A stretch of 64,000 nt of DNA from Microcoleus asticus IPMA8 (lineage in GTDB: Bacteria > Cyanobacteriota > Cyanobacteriia > Cyanobacteriales > Microcoleaceae): assembly GCF_013179805.1 (NCBI RefSeq), contig NZ_SRRZ01000012.1:1-64000 (forward strand), in the 5' to 3' direction. How positions within the stretch are numbered: the stretch's first letter is position 1; every line of letters starts with the position of its first letter. Below the pieces are notes generated by a model that did no database searches, had not been told where the DNA came from, and saw only the letters and a list, made by a program, of their open reading frames with translations. Below are positions 26,329 to 35,632 of the stretch, in pieces. The position numbers were made by a program, and so were the translations under genes.

Positions 26329-27303
26329 ATGAATGGAATTTGCACGCTAGCCAACGATACAGTTTACGACCAACTAATTGCCTTGCTCAACAGTATTGAA
26401 GTTATCTTAGGCTCAAATACTCCTGTCTGTATTTATCCTTTCGACGACCAGATAGAGCAAATTAAAACTGAAATTGTTAACCGTCCCAAGGTCTTTATTT
26501 ATGAAGATAGCGCCTCAATTCAGCAATGGGACGAATTCATGCAAGCAGCCGCACCAGAGCGTTTGAACCGCAAAAAGTTTCGGCTTTACGGCGCACACCG
26601 GCGCTTTTGCGCTTTCGACGGCCCGTTTGAAAAGTTTATCTATATGGATGCGGATACTTTGGTGATGAATTCCCTTGATGCGGTTTTTCAGAAGTTAGAG
26701 TCATCGGATTTTGTGGTTTATGATTTTCAGTTTTGCGACCCAACTAAAGTATACAAAATTCAGTCACCAAAACTCCTCGAAGTTTTTGAGCAAAATCGGA
26801 TAGACTCGGAAATATTTTGTTCTGGATTTTACGCCAGCAAGCAAGGATTGTTTGAGCAAGATACTAGGGAATGGCTGTTAGCTCAACTGCAATCGGGCGA
26901 GGCGGAAATTCTCTATGAAGGTGCGGGAGAACAGCCGTTGCTCAATTATATGGTGATGAAAACGGGGATAAATAGCTATAATTTTGCTTATAGCCTCCCG
27001 GATGGCGAAAAAACTGGGTGTAGCGTCACTTCTAAACATTTTGAAGAGCAAGATCGGATTTTGTACGACAAGGGAAACCGACTTACTTACATTCATTATA
27101 TTGGTGTGCCGCCGGATTTAATTCGGAGAGTTTGTGCGGGGGAAAATATTAAGTTTCCCTATCGCGATTTGTTCCTGCATTACCGCTATCTCCGCGAACC
27201 GTCCAAGCGTCCGATTTTTGCCCAAGCGCCAAAGTCTTATACTGAGGTTTCTGCGCCGAATTTGTTAAAAAGGGTATTGAGAAGGTTGAGGATAAATGTA
27301 TGA
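26329..27303 (+). CDS. Npun_R2821/Npun_R2823-type DxD glycosyltransferase-like protein, paralogue 1
   Basis: 324 residues. It begins with GICTLANDTVYDQLIALLNSI and has the GT-A type DxD in FIYMDADTLVMNS. It then shows a CSGFYASK block, GEQPLLNYMV, and the C-terminal RLTYIHYIGVPP and LFLHYRYLREPS that mark this cyanobacterial family. The function is not established; the fold predicts a nucleotide-sugar transferase related to GT8. The stop overlaps the start of the next paralogue (ATGA, 27300-27303), so the two are translationally coupled. Confidence 0.8.
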   Translation: MNGICTLANDTVYDQLIALLNSIEVILGSNTPVCIYPFDDQIEQIKTEIVNRPKVFIYEDSASIQQWDEFMQAAAPERLNRKKFRLYGAHRRFCAFDGPFEKFIYMDADTLVMNSLDAVFQKLESSDFVVYDFQFCDPTKVYKIQSPKLLEVFEQNRIDSEIFCSGFYASKQGLFEQDTREWLLAQLQSGEAEILYEGAGEQPLLNYMVMKTGINSYNFAYSLPDGEKTGCSVTSKHFEEQDRILYDKGNRLTYIHYIGVPPDLIRRVCAGENIKFPYRDLFLHYRYLREPSKRPIFAQAPKSYTEVSAPNLLKRVLRRLRINV

Positions 27304-28178
27304 GTCGCGGTATTTATATTGTTGCGAATGATAAGGTGATCGAAAGTGCGATCGCCCTTTTAAACACCATACGTCTGTACAATTGTCAAGTACCAATTTT
27401 TCTGATTCCCTTCGACGACAATTATCAGCAAGTCGCAGCCGCACTCAGCAGTCTCCACGGGGTGCGATTGTTCCCAAATGTGGAGTTTGTCGAACAGTTT
27501 ACCAAAGAAATTGGCCAAATGTTCGATCGCAACTTTTTAGCACTGCCTAATAAAATGCGAAAACTCGCCGCCTGGTTTGGCCCGCTTGATGAATTTCTAT
27601 ACATCGATACCGATATCATCGTCTTTGAAGACATCGCAGCCAACCTTAACAAACTATCAGAAGTAGACTTTTTTTGCTGCGACTACCACCACCTCAGCGA
27701 AAAACTGCGAAATGTATTTTCACCACTTGTAAAAGAACAAAATATCTTTACAGACTCCCAGCTTCAAGATGTATTCAACAGCGGTTTTTGGGCTTCCAGA
27801 AAAGGAACTATTACAGAATCGCAAATGTATGAAATTTTGCGAGAATGTTCGCAGCATGGAGAATATTTTGACTTTACTCAAAATGTCACAGACCAACCTA
27901 TACTAAATTATATCATTCTTAAACTGATTCCCAAGCGCTGTAATCTTGTTAAAGATTCAGCCATAGAACCGGGAAGCTGGGCTGGTTCCAAGCATTTTCA
28001 AGAAATAAATTATGTTCTTTATGACAAAGGCAAAAGGTTAAAATATCTTCACTGGGCTGGGATACCGATTAAATCCGGTAGCCCTTATTGGAAACTTTGG
28101 AAACATTATCGTTATCTCAATGAGGAAGAGGAAAAACAAAATTTAGTGCAAAAAATATTTCGATATTGGCATGGATAA
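27300..28178 (+). CDS. Npun_R2821/Npun_R2823-type DxD glycosyltransferase-like protein, paralogue 2
   Basis: 292 residues. It has the same architecture as its neighbours: GIYIVANDKVIESAIALLNTI at the start, FLYIDTDIIVFED as the DxD region, FNSGFWASRKG, TDQPILNYIIL, and RLKYLHWAGIPI with KHYRYLNEE near the end. It is the most diverged of the three copies and lacks the C-terminal extension of paralogue 1. Overlapping ATGA coupling with the previous gene shows they form one operon. The substrate is unknown. Confidence 0.8.
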   Translation: MSRGIYIVANDKVIESAIALLNTIRLYNCQVPIFLIPFDDNYQQVAAALSSLHGVRLFPNVEFVEQFTKEIGQMFDRNFLALPNKMRKLAAWFGPLDEFLYIDTDIIVFEDIAANLNKLSEVDFFCCDYHHLSEKLRNVFSPLVKEQNIFTDSQLQDVFNSGFWASRKGTITESQMYEILRECSQHGEYFDFTQNVTDQPILNYIILKLIPKRCNLVKDSAIEPGSWAGSKHFQEINYVLYDKGKRLKYLHWAGIPIKSGSPYWKLWKHYRYLNEEEEKQNLVQKIFRYWHG

Positions 28179-28301
28179 ATAATATTGTTTGTAGTCACAC
28201 GGCGATTGAAATCTCTAGCAACGCAAGCACACAAACAAAGTCCACGCGGACTAATAAATTAACTGATTTCCAGACTGAGCCTAGTAACGAGTAGAATTCT
28301 T

Positions 28302-28335
28302 CAATCTAAAATCTAAAATCTAAAATCTAAAATCC
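28302..28335. repeat. Heptanucleotide array (TCTAAAA)n
   Basis: Five head-to-tail copies immediately upstream of the third paralogue, reaching to within two bases of its start codon, so no normal Shine-Dalgarno is left there. Confidence 0.85.
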
Positions 28336-28336
28336 G

Positions 28337-29374
28337 ATGACTGATGGCATTTATCTTCTAGCAAACGATGTTGTTTTTGACCACTTAGTCGCTTTATTGA
28401 ACAGTCTCGAAGTCAATGGGGCCAAAGATATTCCAGTTTGCATCATTCCCTATGATGATAACTTGAAAAAAGTGCGATCGCACATTTCCCGCCTACACAA
28501 TGTAACCCTGTTTGAAAATACCGATTCAATCATTTTCTGGGAAGACTTTGCAACTCAAGTTTGGAAAACTCATGCAAAAGCTCAAAAAGTTTGGCAATCT
28601 CAAGGTTTGAAACCTGTTCAATGTTTGGAAATGCACCGCAAATTATGTTGTTTCGACGGTCCTTTTGATAAATTTATCTATTTTGACGCAGACACTCTGT
28701 TAATGGGTTCTCTAGATTACATTTATCAAAAGGTTGATGATTTTGATTGGGTAGCAAACGATTTTCAATACAAATCAGACCTCAATTATATATTTGATTT
28801 GTCCTCCCCAAAATTACCTCAAATTTTAAATTTTGACGAATTGAAATCTCATATTTTTTGTGCGGGTTGGTTTGCGTCGAAAGCCGGGGTTTTAAATCGA
28901 AATAATTGCTATCAACTTTTAGAAAAATTAACATCAGGAGAAGCGGAAATTATGTCTTTACGGGGCGCTGACCAATCTTTACTTAACTATTTAGTCGCCC
29001 GCAGCAAAATCTCTTTTTACAACTTTGCATATGCTCAACCCGAACAGGTAACGGGAAATCATTGGTCTTCTCAATTTGATGTGATAGATGATGTTTTATA
29101 TGATAAAGGGCGGCGGCTGACTTACTTGCACTACATGAGTATTTCGGCTGCAAAGTTTACTCAATTGTGTGCTGGCGAAGATGTTGAGATTCCGTATCGG
29201 GAGGTATTTCTGCACTACCGCTATTTGAATTCACCGGAAAGACAGCCAAAACTCGCGCCTCCAAATTTGTTGGTTCGCTTGCAGAGAAATCTCAAAAGTT
29301 GGGGAATTCAAAAAGTTAACAATGTTCAATTTAAGTGGCGGAATTTTTGGGATAGATATAGCAATCCTAAATGA
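28337..29374 (+). CDS. Npun_R2821/Npun_R2823-type DxD glycosyltransferase-like protein, paralogue 3
   Basis: 345 residues. Family landmarks are GIYLLANDVVFDHLVALLNSL, DxD in FIYFDADTLLMGS, FCAGWFASKAG, ADQSLLNYLVA, RLTYLHYMS and VFLHYRYLNSPE. The start codon lies directly after a heptanucleotide array. The last seven codons (DRYSNPK) are encoded by the left arm of a palindromic element that begins at ~29355, so the natural C-terminus may have been altered by its insertion. The substrate is unknown. Confidence 0.8.
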   Translation: MTDGIYLLANDVVFDHLVALLNSLEVNGAKDIPVCIIPYDDNLKKVRSHISRLHNVTLFENTDSIIFWEDFATQVWKTHAKAQKVWQSQGLKPVQCLEMHRKLCCFDGPFDKFIYFDADTLLMGSLDYIYQKVDDFDWVANDFQYKSDLNYIFDLSSPKLPQILNFDELKSHIFCAGWFASKAGVLNRNNCYQLLEKLTSGEAEIMSLRGADQSLLNYLVARSKISFYNFAYAQPEQVTGNHWSSQFDVIDDVLYDKGRRLTYLHYMSISAAKFTQLCAGEDVEIPYREVFLHYRYLNSPERQPKLAPPNLLVRLQRNLKSWGIQKVNNVQFKWRNFWDRYSNPK

Positions 29375-29460
29375 GTCGTAAATTTTTTACCCCACCCCAA
29401 CCCTCCCCTTGGTAAGGGGAGGGAGTAAGAAATTCACAAATGATTGAGGATTGCTATAGC
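29355..29460. repeat. MITE-like palindromic element
   Basis: Terminal arms of ~31 bp (29355-29385 and 29430-29460) are inverted copies of ATAGCAATCCT-AAT-A-T-GT-AATTT with few mismatches. A perfect central hairpin CCCTCCCCTT-GGT-AAGGGGAGGG lies at 29401-29423. The element overlaps the 3' end of the preceding coding sequence and probably also acts as its transcription stop. Confidence 0.75.
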
Positions 29461-29473
29461 ATCTAACTGTAAT

Positions 29474-30424
29474 CTAACTGTACAAAGACTGAATCCACTC
29501 CCATTCGCGCCTTAAACCTTCTTCTAAAGCAACCTGCGGCTGATAGCCTAAGATTTTATTGGCTTTAGACACATCCGCGCTAGTGTGCCGCGCGTCTCCC
29601 CTAGCAGCTTCGGTAAAATCAATCCGAATTGGTCGATCGACAATTCTCTCTATTGTATCAATAACTTCTCTCAAAACTACCCGACTTCCCCCACCAATAT
29701 TAAAAACTTCTCCCGCAGCTTCCGGAACCTCAGCCGCCGCTAAATTCGCAGCAACGCAATCGCTGATAAACGTAAAATCCCGCGTTTGCAATCCGTCACC
29801 GAAAATTGAAATCGCCTCATCAAACAAAATAGACTTAAAAAACTTGTGAAAAGCCATATCGGGGCGCTGTCTCGGCCCGTAAACAGTAAAATAGCGCAGC
29901 GAAGTAGTCGGAACGCCAAAATTTTTGTAATAAAGTCCGCACAAACGTTCACCGGCTAATTTCGTAATTCCGTAGGGAGAAACTGGCTGCGGACAAGCGT
30001 TTTCATTCGTGGGAAAAGATTCAGCATTGCCGTAAATTGAAGAAGAAGAAGCATACACAAACTTTTGCAATTTTGGCGCATCTTTTGCTGCTTCTAACAA
30101 TACTTGAGTGCTGTTAATATTGCGTTCGGTATAGCTGCGAAAACCGTCGCCCCAGCTAGCACGAACTCCTGCTTGCGCCGCCTGATGAAATATTACCTTA
30201 ACCTCTGATAAAAGACCTCGCCAATTTAGAGACAAAATATCGCCTTCCACCAATTCAAAACCAGGATACTTTTCAAATCGTGCAATATTCTTGCGCTTGA
30301 GGGTCGGATCGTAATAATCGTTGAACTCATCAACACCGATCACCGTTTCTCCTCGATTTAAAAGAGTTTCTACTAAGTTAGACCCAATAAATCCAGCCGC
30401 ACCCGTAACAATTAAAATACTCAT
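29474..30424 (-). CDS. NAD-dependent sugar epimerase/dehydratase (SDR family)
   Basis: 316 residues. The N-terminus has TGAAGFIGSNLVE, the extended-SDR NAD site. The early DEFNDYYDPTLKRKNI is characteristic of UDP-glucuronate 4-epimerase-like enzymes. The catalytic set is SSSSIYG plus SPYGITKLAGE (YxxxK), and LRYFTVYGPRQRPDMA is the substrate-side signature. It probably makes a nucleotide-sugar donor for the glycan region. It is convergent with the third paralogue across the MITE-like element. The exact product (UDP-galacturonate or another 4-epimer) is not certain. Confidence 0.85.
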   Translation of the reverse strand: MSILIVTGAAGFIGSNLVETLLNRGETVIGVDEFNDYYDPTLKRKNIARFEKYPGFELVEGDILSLNWRGLLSEVKVIFHQAAQAGVRASWGDGFRSYTERNINSTQVLLEAAKDAPKLQKFVYASSSSIYGNAESFPTNENACPQPVSPYGITKLAGERLCGLYYKNFGVPTTSLRYFTVYGPRQRPDMAFHKFFKSILFDEAISIFGDGLQTRDFTFISDCVAANLAAAEVPEAAGEVFNIGGGSRVVLREVIDTIERIVDRPIRIDFTEAARGDARHTSADVSKANKILGYQPQVALEEGLRREWEWIQSLYS

Positions 30425-30425
30425 T

Positions 30426-30462
30426 CGATTTTAGATTTTAGATTTTAGATTTTAGATTTTAA
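30426..30462. repeat. Heptanucleotide array (GATTTTA)n
   Basis: About five copies immediately upstream of the epimerase start codon on its strand. The 160 bases beyond hold no gene. Confidence 0.85.
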
Positions 30463-30623
30463 ATCTTGAAAATTTTACACAAATTACTGCATAAGTTGTC
30501 ATTCTCTTCTTTCTCTTCATCTGATTGCTCGGCGGTTCCTAAAGCCTCTAATTAGGATAATCCTAGATAACTAGATAACTATCAACCCCCTTGCTTCTCA
30601 CAAAAGAGGTTGATAGTTAACTC

Positions 30624-30998
30624 TTATCCTTCAAAAGAATCCAGATCCAGCGCTTGGGAACCTCCCCGTTCTAGCTCGATCAAAAGCTTGCCTAGCTGAG
30701 TCCAAACTAGCCAGGCAGTCAGTACCGTCAGTGGCAAAGCTAGCGCATAACAAAGTAGTTTTGGGAAGGCAAAAATCTCCATCCCCGAAGCTAAAAATAC
30801 ACAAATTCCGCCAGCCATTCCCAGAAAAGGTATCAGCAATTGCAGCCCTTGCAGGTCAGCCAAAGTGCGAGTAGAACGATTTTTAGACCACAGTTGTACG
30901 GCTTGTTTGAGAGTTGCTTCAAATGCTAGGCCGGAAGCCATACCTGCTAGTAATCCAGCCGACATTAAAAAATAGGGAGGTTCTGGAAAATAATACAC
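30624..30998 (-). CDS. Conserved cyanobacterial membrane protein (hypothetical)
   Basis: 124 residues with three hydrophobic helices: ~10-27 (FLMSAGLLAGMASGLAFEA), ~52-72 (LLIPFLGMAGGICVFLASG) and ~77-97 (LLCYALALPLTVLTAWLVW). A short acidic cytoplasmic-type tail follows (ELERGGSQALDLDSFEG). No catalytic motif is seen. It lies downstream of the ABC1 kinase gene on the same strand, separated by ~140 bp of repeats. Function not recognised. Confidence 0.65.
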   Translation of the reverse strand: MYYFPEPPYFLMSAGLLAGMASGLAFEATLKQAVQLWSKNRSTRTLADLQGLQLLIPFLGMAGGICVFLASGMEIFAFPKLLCYALALPLTVLTAWLVWTQLGKLLIELERGGSQALDLDSFEG

Positions 30999-31103
30999 GA
31001 ATAATTCCTTAATTTGGGTAATTGGAAATTGGGAATTAGGAGTGGGGAATTGAGAATTTGGAATTTGGAATTGGCAAAAGTAGAATTATTTTTATTTCTT
31101 TTT

Positions 31104-31137
31104 CCCTCTTCCTTCTTCCCTCTTCCTTCTTCCTTCT
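31104..31137. repeat. Heptanucleotide array (CTTCTTC)n
   Basis: Pyrimidine-rich 7-bp repeat just downstream of the ABC1 kinase stop codon. Confidence 0.85.
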
Positions 31138-31139
31138 AA

Positions 31140-32816
31140 TTAAAATCGAGTTAGCGCCGCTGCTCCTGTTGTGGAAAAATCCGCCAAAGCGCCTAGAGCA
31201 ACGTTAAACAGGCGACCTGGTTGCAAGTCTTCCTTGACTAAGTTCCACAGGCGGCGAACTTCTTCGGTGTGGAGTCGATCGTCCTCTATCAAAGCCAATA
31301 TCAATTGGCGTCTCAAAAACGACCCTTCATCTGACAGCAAATATTGCAAGCCTAGTTGGGCGGTGGGGAGCAAGTCGAAACTGCGATCGGATCGGGCGAT
31401 CGCGATCATGTCCTCTAACCGGTTCCACTGGAATTTGCCATCTTTGAATAATACCTCAATCAGACGCCGCCGCAGTGCCGGAGATTCTCCGTTCAACAAA
31501 CGCCGCGCTACATAAGGATACGCCACCTCGACTATCTTGAAATCGGGATTCAGCGTCAGGGCCAAACCTTCTTCTGTCACCAGAGAGCGAATAATTAAGG
31601 CAAATTTCGCCGGCACTCGGAAAGGATAATCGTACATCAACTCCGAAAACTGGTCTGTAATCGTTTTGAAGTTAAAATCTGACACCTTTTCGCCGACGAT
31701 ATCACCGAGTACAGATTCCAACGCCGGGACGATCGGCATAATATCTGTATCTGGAGTCAAAAAGCCAAGTTTGACAAAATCCTTGGCTAACTCTAAATAA
31801 TCTTTGTTGATCAAATGAACGACAGAATCAACCAAAGTTTCTTTAGTTGTTTCTTCCATCTGATCCATCATCCCAAAATCAATGTAAGCCATGCGGCCGT
31901 CCGCTAAGGCAAACAGATTTCCCGGATGGGGGTCAGCGTGAAAAAATCCGTGTTCCAGCAACTGCCGCAAACCGCTGCGGACTCCGACTTCAATTAAACT
32001 ATCGGTATCCAAACCTGCGGCTTTAACACGTTCTATATCTGTCAGCTTGATACCCTCAATCCATTCGAGAGTCAGAACGCAATTTGATGTATAACGCCAG
32101 TAAATACTCGGAACTTTTACTGTCGGGTCGTCGGCAAAATTTGTAGCAAATTTCTCGGCGTTCCGTCCTTCATTGATATAATCAATTTCCTCGAACAATT
32201 TGATACCGAATTCATCGACTATTAAACAAAGGTCGTGACCGAGATTCAGCGGCAACAATGGGCCCAACCATCCAGCCGCCCAGCGCATTAAATAAAGATC
32301 GAGGCTCAAGACTGGTAGCAAATTCGGTCGCTGAACCTTGACTGCTACTGCTTCTCCGGTGAGGAGGCGAGCTCGGTAGACTTGACCGAGACTTGCCGCT
32401 GCGACAGGTTCGGGGGAGATTTCGCTATAGGTTTCGCTAATTTTGCGATCGAGTTGCGCTTCAATAATCTCGAAAGCGCGCACCGAGTCAAACGGCGGCA
32501 ATTGATCCTGAAGTTTGATCAATTCTTCGAGAAAGTCTTTGCGGATCAAATCCGGTCTGGTAGAAAGGGCTTGGCCGACTTTTATGAAAGTTGGGCCCAA
32601 GCGAGTGAGTATTTGTCGCAGGTGGGCGGCCCGTTCCGGCTGGTGTGCTGCGACTTCGTGCTGCCAACTGTCCCACAGCATCCCCAGCACGAAGCCCGCA
32701 AAAGACCAAATAACGGTAATTGCGCGCCAAATTGCTTTCCAAGGACGGTTGCGGTAATAATGAGCGATCGCTTGTGGATCGTAGCGTCTAGCCTGAGTGA
32801 ATTGATACTGAGGCAC
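31140..32816 (-). CDS. ABC1/AarF/UbiB-family atypical kinase
   Basis: 558 residues, typical length. The family KxGQ signature is LGPTFIKVGQALSTRPDL. The nucleotide-binding lysine is in AVKVQRPN, preceded by AASLGQVYRA in place of a Gly loop. Further motifs are LEWIEGIKL, HADPHPGNLF (catalytic loop) and YIDFGMMDQ (DFG). A hydrophobic segment is possible near residues ~35-50. Members assist quinone biosynthesis; cyanobacterial and plastid homologues act in plastoquinone/tocopherol metabolism and stress. Which lipid it serves here cannot be told. Confidence 0.92.
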   Translation of the reverse strand: MPQYQFTQARRYDPQAIAHYYRNRPWKAIWRAITVIWSFAGFVLGMLWDSWQHEVAAHQPERAAHLRQILTRLGPTFIKVGQALSTRPDLIRKDFLEELIKLQDQLPPFDSVRAFEIIEAQLDRKISETYSEISPEPVAAASLGQVYRARLLTGEAVAVKVQRPNLLPVLSLDLYLMRWAAGWLGPLLPLNLGHDLCLIVDEFGIKLFEEIDYINEGRNAEKFATNFADDPTVKVPSIYWRYTSNCVLTLEWIEGIKLTDIERVKAAGLDTDSLIEVGVRSGLRQLLEHGFFHADPHPGNLFALADGRMAYIDFGMMDQMEETTKETLVDSVVHLINKDYLELAKDFVKLGFLTPDTDIMPIVPALESVLGDIVGEKVSDFNFKTITDQFSELMYDYPFRVPAKFALIIRSLVTEEGLALTLNPDFKIVEVAYPYVARRLLNGESPALRRRLIEVLFKDGKFQWNRLEDMIAIARSDRSFDLLPTAQLGLQYLLSDEGSFLRRQLILALIEDDRLHTEEVRRLWNLVKEDLQPGRLFNVALGALADFSTTGAAALTRF

Positions 32817-33366
32817 TCGTTTATTTTCCTCTTATCTTCTGAAAATTACAGGTTAAATTGAGAATTGGGCATCGGGCATCGGGCATCGGGCATCGGGTAT
32901 CGGGCATCGGGGATGGGAAGTCGAAAGTTCAAACATTCTTTATTCTTCCTTCTTCCTTCTTCCTCTTCCTTCTTCCTTCTTCCTTCTTCCTTCTTCCTTC
33001 TTCATCATTGACCGATCGCATTGCAAGTTTTAGGCGAGCGGAAAATGCACCCGTTCGAGGCGGATTGCTAGCCTAAATTTGTTTCTTTTCATTAAATATA
33101 GTACATAAAAGTACAAGTGATCGGTCAAAATACTTAACGGCTCTCCCTGACCCACCCCAAAAACGGATACGCTGCCACGTACTTAAGTCGTGGAAAGATA
33201 AAAATTTTAGACCCTAGTTCAAGCTCCCAGATTTATCTGTGGAGTAATTCTAAAATCTAAAATCTAAAATCTAAAATCGACTGACCGCTGCACATTCTCA
33301 CAGCACTGCAACCCTGCAATTCTTTTCTCCTCCTGCATTTCCCTCGCTTCTGCCATCGCGCCAAAG
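32817..33366. other. Repeat-rich intergenic region
   Basis: About 550 bp without a convincing gene. It contains in order a GGGCATC heptamer array (32867-~32912), a CTTCTTC heptamer array (32944-~33004), a near-palindrome CCACGTACTTAAGTCGTGG around 33174, an AGATTTATCTG-containing fragment (33214-33237) that is the inverse of one at 7227, and a TCTAAAA heptamer array (33250-33279). Three different 7-bp repeats within 450 bp is notable. Confidence 0.75.
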
Positions 33367-34524
33367 CTACCGGATGCGATCGCCCTTTGCCAAGCAATCT
33401 TTCAGCCCATAAATCGTCCGCTCTTGTTGATCCCTCGACAGTTCGGGAAACATCGGCAAAGACAAGACCTCGCGACAAACTTGCTCGGCCTGTGGCAACT
33501 GACCGGGGAGATAGCCCAAAGATTTGTAAACAGGTTGCAGGTGCAAAGGTAACGGATAGTAAACCATCGAACCGATGCCGGATTCCTGCAACTGAGCCCG
33601 CATCCAATCTCGAAAATTGCTAGAGGGATTTTGCGCGTCTTCTGGACTTGTCAGCCGGATCGTGTATTGATTCCAAACTCCTTTTGCTTCCGGCAATTCT
33701 TTGGGAACGGCAACTCCGGGCACGCGGGAGAGAAATTCGCTGTAAAGTGTCGCTTTCTCCTGCCGCTGAGCGTTCCAACTGTCGAGATACCGCAATTTAA
33801 TGCTGAGAATCACCGCTTGCAGGGCATCTAAACGGCTGTTGTACCCGATTTCTTCGTAGAAATATCTAGAAGACTGTCCGTGTTCTTTGAGCACTCGCAT
33901 CGAAGCTGCGAGGGCTGGATCATTTGTCGTCACCGCCCCACCGTCACCGCAAGCGCCTAAGTTCTTGGTCGGATAAAAACTGAAGCAGCCGACATGACCA
34001 ATGCTGCCGACTTTTCGAGACTGCCACTCGGCCCCGACAGACTGCGCGCAATCTTCAATTACGGCTAAATTGTGCCGAGTCGCAATTTCCATCAGCCGAG
34101 TCATGTCTACCGGTTGGCCGAAGATGTGTACTGGCATAATTGCCTTAGTTTTGTCGGTAATTGCGGCTTCGAGGAGCTCGACATCCAGATTAAAAGTCCC
34201 GCTGTCAATATCGACAAATACGGGAGTTGCACCGACGGCGCTAATTACCTCAGCCGAAGCAAAAAAGGTAAAAGGAGTGGTAATCACTTCATCGCCGGGG
34301 CCAATTTTGAGGGCTCGCAAGGCCAAAATCAGGGCATCGGTGCCGGAGTTGCAGCCAACGCACTCGGAAACTCCCGTGTAGTCGGCGAACTCTCGTTCAA
34401 AACTCTTTACGACCGGGCCGCCTACGTAGCCGCCAGAGGCAAGCACTTTTTGCACTGCAGCGCTTATCTCATCGCCAATCTGCGCGTATTGGCGGGTTAA
34501 GTCGAGGGGGGGGACATTATTCAC
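33367..34524 (-). CDS. DegT/DnrJ/EryC1/StrS aminotransferase
   Basis: 385 residues. This is a PLP-dependent sugar-aminotransferase fold: CVGCNSGTDALILALRAL at the cofactor phosphate site, VIEDCAQSVGAEW with the PLP-ring Asp, and CFSFYPTKNLGACGDGG containing the internal-aldimine lysine. The C-terminal half has QERTIYGL and YYPLPLHLQPVY-type blocks. It would aminate a keto-sugar nucleotide (for example a 3- or 4-keto-6-deoxy sugar) for surface glycans. It is divergent from the FetB-type permease gene. It is near the glycan cluster but separated by the kinase gene, so a shared pathway is inferred. Confidence 0.9.
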   Translation of the reverse strand: MNNVPPLDLTRQYAQIGDEISAAVQKVLASGGYVGGPVVKSFEREFADYTGVSECVGCNSGTDALILALRALKIGPGDEVITTPFTFFASAEVISAVGATPVFVDIDSGTFNLDVELLEAAITDKTKAIMPVHIFGQPVDMTRLMEIATRHNLAVIEDCAQSVGAEWQSRKVGSIGHVGCFSFYPTKNLGACGDGGAVTTNDPALAASMRVLKEHGQSSRYFYEEIGYNSRLDALQAVILSIKLRYLDSWNAQRQEKATLYSEFLSRVPGVAVPKELPEAKGVWNQYTIRLTSPEDAQNPSSNFRDWMRAQLQESGIGSMVYYPLPLHLQPVYKSLGYLPGQLPQAEQVCREVLSLPMFPELSRDQQERTIYGLKDCLAKGDRIR

Positions 34525-34651
34525 TCTTCACACCACAAATTTCAACCATTATCAAAGCAAATTCTTGCAGCAAAACTGTTTCTCAGAAACCTTTATTGCA
34601 ATATCTTATATTTGGACAGGCAAACAATCACATTATCGAAAGGGTTCTCCG

Positions 34652-35431
34652 GTGTTAATTCTGCTAGATTTTACAGATTTGGGTTGGGCTTTGGGGATGG
34701 TGGCGATCGCGATCGGGCTTTCGGCGTGGCAAGGATTGGGATTGGAGGGGGCGATCGCGATCGCCGCGGGGCGCACCCTGATCCAGCTAATCTTAGTCGG
34801 GTACGTACTCGCAGTCGTATTTGACCCCGAGGGGAAAAATCCTTGGCTAGTTTTAGCAGTTTTAGCAATCATGCTGACAACAGCTAGCATGGTGGCCAGC
34901 AACCGCATCAGCAAAAAAATCAAGAACTTACTGCCCTTAGTTTGGGGTTCAATTTTTATCAGTACGGCCTTGACTCTCGCCTATACAAACTTGCTAATTT
35001 TGCAACCTGACCCTTGGTACGAACCGCAATACCTGATTCCTTTAGCGGGTATGATTTTGGGCAATGCCATGAACTCCGGGGCGATCGCGGGCGAAAGACT
35101 TGTGAGTACAGTTAATAGCAGCCAGTTAGAAATAGAAACCCATTTAAGTTTAGGTTCGACGCCGCAGCAAGCAGTAAAGCAGTACCGCAAAGATGCTATC
35201 AAAGCTGGATTAATCCCGACATTAAACACAATGACGGTGGTAGGAATCGTAACTTTACCCGGGATGATGACAGGTCAAATGCTGAGCGGTGTCAGTCCTC
35301 TCGATGCAGCATCTTACCAGATTTTGATTATGTTTGTGTTAGCGCTGGCAACTGTAATCGCAACTCTGCTGTTGACAGAGGGATTGTCCCGGAAGTTTTT
35401 CAATCAAGATGCACAATTGATAAAATGGTAA
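34652..35431 (+). CDS. FetB-type (UPF0014) ABC transporter permease
   Basis: 259 residues from the GTG at 34652. The longer open frame adds 29 residues with no homology. About seven hydrophobic helices are seen, beginning LGWALGMVAIAIGLSAWQGLG. The family blocks GRTLIQLILVGYVL, LIPLAGMILGNAMNSGAIAGERL, LSLGSTPQQA and TVVGIVTLPGMMTGQMLSG (coupling region) are intact. Homologues (E. coli FetB/YbbM) export iron with an ATPase partner FetA. No ATPase gene is adjacent here, so the partner must be encoded elsewhere. Inner-membrane location. Confidence 0.85.
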   Translation: MLILLDFTDLGWALGMVAIAIGLSAWQGLGLEGAIAIAAGRTLIQLILVGYVLAVVFDPEGKNPWLVLAVLAIMLTTASMVASNRISKKIKNLLPLVWGSIFISTALTLAYTNLLILQPDPWYEPQYLIPLAGMILGNAMNSGAIAGERLVSTVNSSQLEIETHLSLGSTPQQAVKQYRKDAIKAGLIPTLNTMTVVGIVTLPGMMTGQMLSGVSPLDAASYQILIMFVLALATVIATLLLTEGLSRKFFNQDAQLIKW

Positions 35432-35632
35432 TTGGTTATTGGGAATTTGGCATTGGTTATTGGGAATTTGGCATTAATAATTGGGCATTGATAATTGGTA
35501 ATATAATGTATGTAGGAACTTGCATTTAGCCTTATTTTATTGAACAGGCTTTCCGGCCTGTTCCACACAGAGTGAGTTATCTTGTGGGGTGAGCAGAATA
35601 GCCCGCCCCAGTCATCACTAAGGAGAATAGCC

